DNA of 60,000 bases, from positions 33,884,538 to 33,944,537 of the forward strand of contig CAIIXF020000007.1 in the NCBI GenBank assembly GCA_903813345.2, read 5' to 3'. The position numbers were made by a program, and so were the translations under genes. Each line of letters begins with the position of its first letter. Position 1 is the stretch's first letter. The notes beneath the pieces were generated by a model. That model ran no database searches. It saw only the letters and a program-made list of their open reading frames with translations, and was not told the origin of the DNA. Positions 39,601 to 51,600 of this stretch are shown piece after piece. The stretch is from Owenia fusiformis. Its lineage: Eukaryota > Annelida > Polychaeta > Sabellida > Oweniidae.

Positions 39601-42600
39601 AATGGGACATACAAGCTGTACCAACATAGAAATGTTTTGCCTGATGCCAGCTTAATTTAATTAAGAACACTTTCTGTAGACCTCATTCCTTTTGTAAGGT
39701 TCTTACTAGCCAAATGTGTTTCCTTGCTCCTACTTACTTCAAGATACTAAGGGCTACAATTGAATGAATTTGTTTTATAAAAAGTATAATATATGCCTTT
39801 GTCATAATGTATTACGACTGAGATGTAATCTGAGCCAGATGTTGTATATAGTTGGAAATGTTAAATAGCCTCTTAGTTTAAATTAAGTTCCCTGCATAAT
39901 GTAAAGTTCTTATTTAGGAAATCTCATTGATCTTCTCACATGTACAGTTTTTGATGTCATTATGTACAACGATAGTGATTTGCAACTGCACATGGTTATC
40001 TGGTTATTCTGCAGGGCCTGCTTGCACTAGAAGGTGAATTAACGCCTATCCTGGTACAGATGGTGAAAAGTGCAAACATGAATGGACTACTGGATAATGA
40101 CAATGAATCTTCTAAGTATCAGAACAAGTATGTATTGGTCTTTTAAGTGTGGACCATCCGAGCTATAATCTAAGTTTATGGGTCTTAACAGAGCATCTAA
40201 AAGTGTTAAATTCATAGCATTTGAAAAAAGTACAGAGGGGGATTTTATTCATCATTTCGAGGACTTAGCATTTTCAGGAAAATAACCATGGACTATTGAA
40301 GAAAATTAAACAAAATAGATTTATATCTGAAGTTCTTTCCCGGGGGTTTCACTCCAATACATCTCTTAATACCTATGTGCCGCGCCAAAGACCCCCTTTT
40401 TGAGCTCTTTTCCCATGTCCATTTCCTCTCAAGATTGAAAGTTTCCATATTTAATTCCTTGGAACTTCATAGATATGACCAGCTAGGATTAAATTCCCTA
40501 AAATATCATTAAAGCTGCTGTTTGCCCCGAAACGCAATCTTGGGTTGTTTAGGGGGTAAACTTTATCATTTTGAGCTTAATGAAAGATTATAGAATGATG
40601 AACAAATGGGGAAAATCTTGTGTACAAATACTTACGATAAATGTGTCATTTCAAAGATTGTTCATTGAATTGGTTCGATTGTCATCGACGATATGATTTT
40701 TGGAAGGTTTCTAAATTAAGAACGTGATGTCACTTCCGAATTATAGCATTCAAGAAGTAGCGTTTAATTAGTCCCATCATTCATAATAACTTGGTAGCCT
40801 TGCGGTACAATGCTCGCTCAGCACACAGGCGGCCCGAGTTTGAATCCCGCACTCATTTTTTTACTTTTTTAATTAAATGATTGTGCTTTGATATTACGCA
40901 GAAAAAACAATTTTTATTTACATAAACTTTATATTAGAGCTTGAAAATGTAAAAACAATAAATGTCAACATATTGTGTTTTGGAGCGATGTGCAGGTTTA
41001 AAAAGTGATTTGCCACAGGCCTAGGTAACTGATTTCACGAGTTAAATACAATTTTTCGTAGAAAAACTGAATTTTGACCTAAAAAGGGTACTTTCTTAGA
41101 GAATTTTTTCCTCTCAGTTTGGCCAATATCCATGTTTTATGCTCAAAGCCAAAATTACCCAAATTACCATACCCAAATTATTTGGAGTGAACTCTGGGAG
41201 CTCTTTAAACTGAAAAATTTTGAGGCTTTGATTGGAAAGAACCAAATATGGTGAATCCTGTTTATAAGCACAACTCTTTAATTAAAAGACCTCTCAATCT
41301 ACGCACTTTCCTCACTTCCAAAAATTGGTATTGTGTGATAGGGGCAAGTGATATTGTAACATTGTGACAATGTTTTGGTATTGAGTGATGAGAGCAAGAG
41401 ATATTGTAACATTGTGACAATGTTTTGGTATTGAGTGATGAAAGCAAGAGATATTGTAAAATTGTGACAATGTTTTGGTATTGAGTGATAGGGGCAAGTG
41501 ATATTGTTAAATTGTGACAATGTTTTGGTATTGAGTGATGAGAGCAAGTGATATTGTAACATTGTGACAATGTTTTGGTATTGAGTGATGAAAGCAAGAG
41601 ATATTGTAAAATTGTGACAATGTTTTGCAATCTCCTCTTAATTTATCTCTATCCCTCTATTCATTTAACTTAGCCATGATGAAGACTTGTGTTAATATAC
41701 ATTTCAGTGTTAAGGAGAAGCTGAGGACAACATTGCATCAAGACCATGTGTTTACAGAGGATGATATTAATGCTGTAAGTATACTTTCAGCATTGTCCCT
41801 ACTTATGTGTTTTAATAATCCTTATTAGTGAATGTAGTAGAGATACAGATGTGCTCATACTACTCAAAAATATATAGGTCAGTGTATCTAATAACAAGCA
41901 TTTAGTTTGTTGTTCTACCTGTCTGCTGGCAATATATGATTTTAGTATTATGTTTTTAATGATTTTCCATTTCAAGGGTGCATTGTAATGATAAATGGTT
42001 TCAATCAAAGTATTTTTATTTCAACTTTACTTTATTACTGTAATGGCTAGCTAGCAGGTGCAATTCCTGGAGAAAAACTATTATGAAAAATGGAGGCAGA
42101 AGTCAATCAAAAACATGTCTTTTTACATCTTTATTTAATTGTTAAATTAAAAAAGTATATTTAAAGATGCAATGCTTTGTTAGTAAAATATAGCACAAGC
42201 GGATTGTAAATGCTTCCCTAAACCAATGCCAAGTCGAGGTAAGGCTAGCACACAATTCATGAGTAATATATAGCATAAAGCCAGAATCCACTGAAAATGC
42301 TTTTCTGACATGACATAACATCTAGATGATTAAACAAATATTTGCATATTTTGTTGTGTTTTTATTGTTCAAAATGAAGAGTGATTTCATAAACTATGTT
42401 TTGTTCAGTGGAATCTGCTACTCTTGTGAGTTCCTTTTTTGGCTCACACAATGAGCCTATGGGATCAACTAGGCATCTGTCTATCCATCCGTTGGTCCAT
42501 CCATCCGCCAACATTGGCCGCAAAAATTAAAACTGCCATTCGTCATATCCACATTCATTCTATATATCAATGGCGCCTATTTGACATGTCATCCCAATTT

Positions 42601-45600
42601 TTCAAGTTTGCCCAGTTTCCGAGAATTTGCCGTATTTGACGTAGAAAAGTCCAATTTTCTTAAAATCTCAGACACTATGTTTAAGTTGAACCTTTACATA
42701 AATAATTGGTCAAAAAGTGGTTTTTCTGTACAAAGTCAATCATTTCCAAACATGATGTGGTTACAATTCACTGTGTGAGCACAGGGCCATGGGCCCTTCA
42801 TTCTAGTTTTTATTTTGAATTAGGATGATCAACTGAAAACAGGAATTATTTGGCTTCACTACTCTATAGAGTTTTTTTACAAGTGGTAACATTAAGTCTC
42901 CAACTTTTTTCTGAATTGTGTTCTGCATCCGGCAGTTGGCATCTGTAACAAATGGTAGGTGGTAATATTTTATATATATGTTAATGCCTTCTTTATAAAT
43001 ATTATTGATATATGATGCCATTTCATTTTAGCTTGCCCCTACCAACAGTACATCATTAACTAACTCTCTTAAGTTCATAAAGAACCCAGTGACTGTGTTG
43101 AAGCGAGTACATGAGCTCATACACAACCTTGTGGCAAGGATCAAGAAACTTAAGGAAGACCTTAGCTGTAGTTCAAAAGGTAACATTGCCCATTTTGATT
43201 TTATATTAGATAGATTTAATGGAATATTAATGTTTGAAATCACTAAAAGTTTAAACATCTGAATTCCACTCTTCAAGATCACACAATGACTTCAAATCAA
43301 AGTACAAAGATGATGCTCAATACAAGTTGTTCTAAAATTTTACAGTCTGTCATCAGTTTTCCTTATTCCAGAGAAGAAGTTGTATCATGGAGAATCCTGG
43401 GAGTTACTTCTGCGAAGATGGGCAAAACTTGAGAAGGACTTCAAGCTGAAGAATGGCATGTATGACGTGTCTAAGATCCCAGATGTCTATGACTGTATAA
43501 AGTATGACCTCCAACATAACCAGAAGATCTTGAAGTATGACCAGGCAGAGGAATTGTATGCTTGTTCTAAGGCACTAGCAGATATAGTTATACCTCAGGT
43601 AAGGAATGTTCTCTCAATATATTTGTAGGAAAACATCATAAATTAATGTTACATTTGGTCATTGCCTGATTTTCCACTTTAAGTATGAATCTGAACCTTT
43701 ACCTGTCCAAGTTGAAATTCTTCAAACTTGATATGTGCTTCAAGATGTACATATAGACATAGATACATGGTCTACCTCATATATTGTAGGAATATGGTAT
43801 CACAAAAGAGGAGAAGTTAAAAATAGCCAAAAGTGTGTGTACGCCACTGTTAAAGAAGATCTTAGCAGACTTACAGAGGAATGCGGATGAGGATTCCACG
43901 AGGTTGGATTCAAGGTAATATCATTCCACATTTTACATTATATACAATAGATAGTTATGTTTAGGATAATAGTAAACTTTACATGAGGTAGTCATTGTGA
44001 AGGAATGTGTACAAATGTAAGTTGACTGTAAGATAGAAATGTTTATCTGCCAAGACTAGATAATATTTTTGCCTCTATAAAGACTTAGAGTCATTCTTCT
44101 TTTTTCAACTTTATAGTAAATACGAGTACCTAAGGCAGAATCAGATCTATCTGGGTGACAAAATTAAAAGCAACATGTACAATTGACCTACCAATCTATT
44201 CCTCAAATACAATATCTCCCAAAAGATTCATGATATTTATATGTCATAAATAAAATTGGTGAAGTTATAATGGATTCAAAGTGCAAAAATGGGTGAAAAA
44301 TGTTTAAATTCTCCCAAATGATAAGAATAATAACCATTCTTATAGAAAAGTAATACATTATTGTAAAAATCTTTAGTTCTTTGGGGATTTTTAGAAAAAA
44401 GACATGAAAAGGAATGACACAAGCCAGAAAATCTAAAATTTAAACAATCTTTTGTTAGACTACTTGCCAGATCTGATTCTCTCTTTGATATTTCATTGCA
44501 GATATTCTAAGGGAGTGGCAAGTCCCCATAGACATGTGAAGACAAGACTTTACTTCACCAGTGAGAGCCACATCCACTCACTGATGACTACCCTGAGATA
44601 TGGAGGCCTAGGGGACAACATTAAACTATCCCCAGATCAACAGGTGAAAATATCATCTGAGGCTGGGCTAGCACAGAATGGAATAATTGTAATAGCGAAA
44701 AATTGGCTACCTTCTTAGGTTCTTACTCAGCTCTTTACTCAACTATCTAGGTCAATTAAATTATCCAGGGCTTATCCAAGGGACAGTAACCTCAAGGCTG
44801 AACCTCCTACCTCAGTCCATGATATAAACATGATATGTATTTGGAGGTTATGTCACTATGACATGAATTATACCTGGGTTCTCCAAATATAGGCTGACCT
44901 TTGGAGGCTCTATATTTGGGCAAGAACGAAGAAATTTCACGTCATACATGTAGTGACATAACTGATGTACTACATACAAATTCAGTATCCATGGGATAAA
45001 GCCCACCAACTTTCCCCTTGACTTCCATACAAATGCTTCGCTAGGTATGTAATACGTTAACTTATTTCTTTTGTTGTACCCTAGCCTACTTGCAGCTAAC
45101 AATGACTATGTATGTTAGTTAGCTAATTAGGTCCGAAATTCTGAAAGTTCTGAATTGTGAAGACAGGATCTGAAATCCATTCTGTTCCATGCCAGCCCTC
45201 CTGAAAGATTTTCCCTGTATCAACCCAACAGGTGAATTAAGACCTTATACCAGGCTCAAGAACAACATCTATCTCAAAATCCTCTTCTGGATGAGAAAAC
45301 GATAACTGATAATCTTTGAAATATTAATATTATAATTATTTCAAGTATATAACAGTTGCTATTATATACCTGATTTCCTCTGACCATGGTATATCAACTT
45401 AATTAAACCATCCCCAGATGAACAGGTATTTTATCTCCTATCATATTAAGCTATCCCCAGATGAACAGGTATTTTATCTCCTATCATATTAAGCTACCCC
45501 AGTAGATCAACAGATATTAATTAACAATATTTGGGGAAAAGCCGATATTGAAAATGGCCGTCATTTTAGTGTCAGTTTAATAGTATTTTAGGTTGTAACC

Positions 45601-48600
45601 TATGAAACTGTACTGTTGATATGTTTCAAATGCAAAAAGTTATATAGGATATTGATTTAATTGAAAATCTAATTTAAAAAACAACAATATGGCAGCCATC
45701 TTGAAATATGGTGGCTGATGAATGCTTTTTCTTTACAATTGTAGCTGTAACTTGTAGAAAAGCTGAAATTATTAATAAGATGTGTTTACCAACTTAGAGT
45801 CTGTTAGACCATAACATGTCCAGAAAAAAAACATTTCATTGAGTGAATCAGTAATTGAATCAGTATTTTATGTTAGGATATTATCCCTACTGTTAACTTG
45901 GAGATTGAATAAATTAATTGACATTAAAAAAGAAACATATGAATCAATATTTTGTAATATGAAATGCTTTCCATTGTGATACTTGAATTGAATTGTTGAA
46001 TTTTAGTCTATAAATGATGAGCAATGGCAGAGGGCCATGGATTATGTTGCTGCTGTGTCAGAGTTCAACTACATGTCACAGATTGTCATCATGCTCTATG
46101 AAGATCCAAATAAGGTAAAGAAAATCTAAAACTTGCTCTATGAAGATCCAAATAAGGTAAAGAAAATCTAAAACTTGCTCTATGAAGATCCAAATAAGGT
46201 AAAGAAAATCTAAAACTTGCTCTATGAAGATCCAAATAAGGTAAAGAAAATCTAAAACTTGCTCTATGAAGATCCAAATAAGGTAAAGAAAATCTAAAAC
46301 TTGCTCTATGAAGATCCAAATATGGTAAAGAAAATCTAAAACTTGCTCTATGAAGATCCAAATAAGGTAAAGAAAATCTAAAACTTGAGTACTGTATGTT
46401 ATCATATTCTCAAACGTACATGTGTAAAAAAGGCACAATTTTTAAATCCCAAATAAAGTGGATTCAATAAAAGATTTCTGGAGACAAAGATAGTTTCATT
46501 TGATATCTTGTGGGAAAAATGCAATTCAAATGCTTGCGAGGGGGATATTTTTGACAATGGAGACTTTAAGCAGTGCATATAAGATCGAATGGGGAACCTG
46601 TATGCATAAATCGCCCTATACAAATGCATGAAGTTTTCTCACATAAAATAATCATGTTACAGTGTTTACTTAGTTTGTTATTTAGACTACACGTCATCAT
46701 GTACTATGCCATTGATAGTTATATAGCTGGTTTCTATGATACATATTTTAAACATGCTTGTTTTGGAAGATATTTGGAGCTAAAACATGTATGACATACA
46801 TCATTTTCTTCAGATAGCATTATACTATGCATCAAAATCAAAATTGCCAGCATAGTATTCAATAGACATGAGTATAATGATTCCCGTTCCCACCAACATG
46901 AAATTGCAAATCTCCCGTTCTAAACACAGCTATGAAGCTGATCAGGTATCTGTAGTAGACTAATATTTCTCTATATGTCATTGTTTGGAATGCTTGGGGA
47001 CTGTTACCTTAACAGCCATTTGTAAATCTTCTTTTCCTAACTGATTTTTAATAATTTCCTGTCTCTACCCGTCTGGGAATAATTATATGATTTGGCTTCT
47101 TTGGGTCATGCAAAAAAAACTATATTTCCATCTTACATTTTACTTTGTTCTGTTGTAGGATCCTGACTCAGATGAGAGGTTCCATGTAGAGCTTCACTTC
47201 AGTCCAGGTGCAGTAACTAAAGAGAATGACATCATTCCTGCAGGCTCAGGCTATAGGCCTCACTCTAGGCGTGGCCAGGTATGACATATATATATATAGA
47301 GAGAGTAAAACATGTGTATTAAGTGAACATATTTTTGCCGAGAAAAAATGTTCACTGTTGGTAGGTGTTCACTACAGCAAAGATTTGATTTTACGGCCTA
47401 TAAAGAGACCAGCTAATAAAAGAGAGGAGGGAATAATCAATTTAATTTGTATTTTCTACCCATGATAACCAATGACACCAGCAATAAGTTTTTGTTTTGT
47501 TGTTGTGTTATATAAACTGACTTCATATTTTAGACTGACAGTCATCTGAATGGTTCATCCTTTTACTGTCAAATTTCAATCTCTTTGAAACTCTATATAA
47601 TCTCATTGAGATGGTCCTTTAAATTGTGGAATCCTTGACACATTTGAGTCAATTGAAGGACTTTATTGAATTAATTAAAGGACATGATAGAGGCAAATAA
47701 AGGTGATCATTTTAATTTTAATCCAATAATAGTTAACCAGATTAGATTATCTAGAGATACCGTAGGTGTTCAGTATAGGTTTATACTTTAACATGGGAGT
47801 CAATGGGAGAAAAAGATTTTACGGTACTGATTGTTTGTAAATCAAAGAGAATGTGTACAGTACCATCATTCAAAACTGCAACTACTATTGTTTGAATAAT
47901 TCATTGAATTGTAAATTAAAATGAATATTGAGAATGGATTTGACATGATTGTAGTGACAGCACTGTTTGCTTTAAAAATTTGATTCCATTATTATATTCT
48001 TTACAGTCTTCTCAGTGAAGTTTTGTACCATTTTATATGTCAAGTGGTTTCAAACTTTTTGTTAAAGGTGTTTGGCAACTTGTGGTTGTGTCTGTAATAA
48101 ATGACATGTGGTGACATTTTGCATGTTAATGCCTTGTTCACTAATTGTCAATTCCACAATGGGATTTTAACTTCACCATATTTTCCTAATTCTGAAAATC
48201 TTGTTAGTTTTAGAACTGTATCGAACTACAAATAAGCTTGGGACAAAAATTGAGATGGATATTTGCATTAACTACTCTTCCAAACATCTTGGATACAACA
48301 TCATTTTTTTCTTGAAAATTCCAGCAAAAAGCCAAGGAGCCTGAGGCAGGTAGAACTACAGTAGCAGGTGTAGCAAATAGTAGTATTGATGATCAAGTAT
48401 TCCAACCTACACCTGCTGAGAGGGTAGTGAAGGTACTTGGTGGGCCAGCAGGTAGCCCTAGAGGAGCCAGTGACCATGATCTAGCTGACTTGCCTGAAGA
48501 ACCAGAAGATCTTAAGTCACCAAACTCTTCAAAGGTAAGCTCAACATTCGACAATGAATTGAAGTAGTTAAAATTGGAATAGTTATTTAAACAACTAATT

Positions 48601-51600
48601 GAAAAGCATTTTTATTACACCACCACAAGTGTTAATGCCTTTTTGCACTTTGAAACTTAAACAAATTCACCAATTGATAACATATCCTGGTTCTTTTGGG
48701 AGATATCATATTTGAAATTATTAGGAATATATTATTGGGTCGTCTGTACTGTTGCTTGCAATTTTGTCTGATTCTGCCTGTAATAGAAATATTGATAAAT
48801 AACCTCGCATATTTAAAGGGTCCACTGGAAAGTGCTCCAGATGTGCAACAAATCCTACATTCAACAACAGAAACAGCTTTAGACGATCAGCCAATCAGAC
48901 GCGTTGAATCTGAACCAATAACAATTGATGTTCACAAACGCAAACGTCACCATTCACATCAGGGTATGAGAAATATTAGATTAGCATCAGATTATGAAAA
49001 ATATTATTTTGATGTATTTGATGAAAGAGTGAATGAAAGTGATGAAAATGGAATCACCTACTCTCTTTTTGAAAATTCTGCCCTTTGTGGCCCTTTGTTT
49101 TCATAAGTCTGTTTCATTCATAGTTTTCCCCAACAGATAATCATTGTGTTGCAGTTAGTGTTAAGTATGAGCTTCCCACCAGGTTGAATGGGTTCCTCTG
49201 GGCAGTCTATATCTATTAATGCAATAAATTTGACAATGTTACTTACACAATCATTCCATGTTAGACTACATGTACTTCTATTCATCATATTCAATTTTTG
49301 GATCATCCAGTGAGCCTATGGGATGGACTAAGGCATCTATCCATCCATTGGTCTGCCATTTTATGCATATCCATAAGGTAATCAACATTGGTCACAAACT
49401 GTGCTATCCTAGTTTCTCAAAGTTCAAGAATCAATATTTTTGTTGAAAGTCAGGATGTACATTCCTCTAACAAGGTTCTACACTGTGTGAGCACAGAATC
49501 CCTGGGTCGTGGGTCCTTCATTCCTATTTTGTTATACAGGTCTTCCTTATCCATGATATACATGTACAATAAACCTGTATAATTGGAACATCATAAGAAG
49601 CGTTTGGATTAGGGTGTGTTCACATTTCAAGGTTTTTGCATTCGCGAGATTCTGGATTTTCAAGAAATGATGTGAACACAATCTAAATATATAAAAATAT
49701 TTATATTTATTTCCTTTGACCACATAGCTTTATGGAATTCCAGTAATTTGAAAATTCGATTCAAATAAAAGGTAATCATGCTTGAAACCCCCATTATGAT
49801 TGAGACCATTGTTCAGATTGAGACCAGTGTTCAGATTTGAAAGGTTTAAGCTTTTCAAATATGGCTGTTCACTCTTCAGATTGTGTTCACATTGCAAGGT
49901 CTTTTTAACATGTGAGTCAATAAGAGGAAAAATGGGACCAAAAGTGTTCAGATTATGGGGAGGTGTTTGGATTCGCCAGGTGTTTGGATATACATGTTTT
50001 ACTGTATTTGTTGTTTGCTCAGCCATATATTTTGCAACTTGACATATTCTTTAAAAGTGATAAGGCATCACCATGTGAGTCCAACACTGAAAGGTGCCAT
50101 TTTTGTTCATATATGGATATGAATTACCAAATTAAATGGTCACTGGTGGCCATTGTATGAAACATGTATGTCATAGACAGAAGTGTGATTTTCATGTAAA
50201 TGTTTACCCCAGATTGAATTGTTGCTTCAAAAAGTCTAATCTTCTTTAAATACCATACACTTTTTTAAACTAGAACTTTCAGATAAGTGGTAGTAGTTGC
50301 TGTATGTGCAACAATATTGTCCTTTGAAGGATCGTCATTTTCATGGAAATTTCTCATGTATATTTAGTCAATAGCAGATTTGGTGATTGACAAGTTTCTC
50401 AAAGTTCAATATTTCTTGCTATGAATTAAATTGTAAGTAGATTCAAGCATTCTCTACAAATAAACTATATACACGATAGAAGAAAACATGGAATTTTATT
50501 GCCCACATGTGCCTTACTTCTTCTTTAGTTAATATGAATTTACCACATAAATATTATTTCTTGATTGTGTAAAACAATACATTTTTCAAAAGTTTTAACT
50601 CTGTATACTATCAGATAGCGCAACTGCATCAGCTGCAAACTCACTAACAGAGGATAACACAAGGGACTTGAGGTCAGAAGCTAACTCATACGAATCTAGA
50701 AGGCACAGCTTTGATGAAAATTTACCCATGTCATTAGAGCGCAAAAATAGTGCAGGTAAAATTGTTTATTTAAAGTATTCAAGTTTAAATGATATGTACA
50801 TGTGAAATCCATGCCTTGGCATCTTAAAAGACATTTGACTTTCATTTAATCCATTTTCATACATTTTGATTTCCATTGATGGACCTGAATAGGCAGTTTG
50901 CTTTTACATGTATCTATCTTTTTGTTGAAGTTGTGGGGGATTAAATAAGAGTTGTATCTTGATAGTGTATTGACTATGATAGTGCAATGAAAACACTTTA
51001 AAGTAATCTACTAATAACCTTTTAGATGTTTATACTGAATATAACAATTAAGCATTCTTTTCAGAAATTATTTGGTGATTTGATGTTCCATTTTATTTAA
51101 CATTTATGTGCATTGGATCTTGGGCTATTTTATCACCTAACACTAATTTAAAAACAAATTGATGTCAGTTTTTTCACTTTTCTTAATACGTCTTTGTATT
51201 TAGAAGTGTCCTCAAAAAGTCACTACATTTTCCACTTCCAAAAGTTGAAAAAGGTATATTTTTCAGAACATTTTTGTACTAAATGTCCTTAAAATGTCAG
51301 TATATCTTTCAGTACATATTGGTCTTAGATTTTGTACTGAAAAAGTACTTTTTTCAGCATGCAAAAATGATGTACTAAAAAATAACTACATTTTTCAGTA
51401 CAAAAAAATGTATATATTTTCGGTATATTTTTATGTCACCACCAAAAGTGGTGACATATTGTTATGGTCTCCGTTTTTTTGCGACGGCGGTTGGTGGTTG
51501 GTGGTTGGAGGTTGGCGTCCGGCGTCCGGCGTCTGTAACAATTTCTTACAACTTCCTATAACTTAACAAATACTGTTTAGACTGACTTAAATTTTTTTCT

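Noticed and set aside
40791-40856. Functional tRNA gene
   Set aside because: The acceptor stem does not pair and the A-box is poor; a tRNA-derived repeat or pseudogene fits better.
41262-41630. Minus-strand ORFs with [13 protein letters not shown] repeats
   Set aside because: Artefact of the 50-bp minisatellite.
46076-46438. 120-aa minus-strand ORF with [14 protein letters not shown] repeats
   Set aside because: Antisense reading of a 42-bp tandem repeat whose period is a multiple of 3; the + strand there is exon 21 and its duplicated donor.
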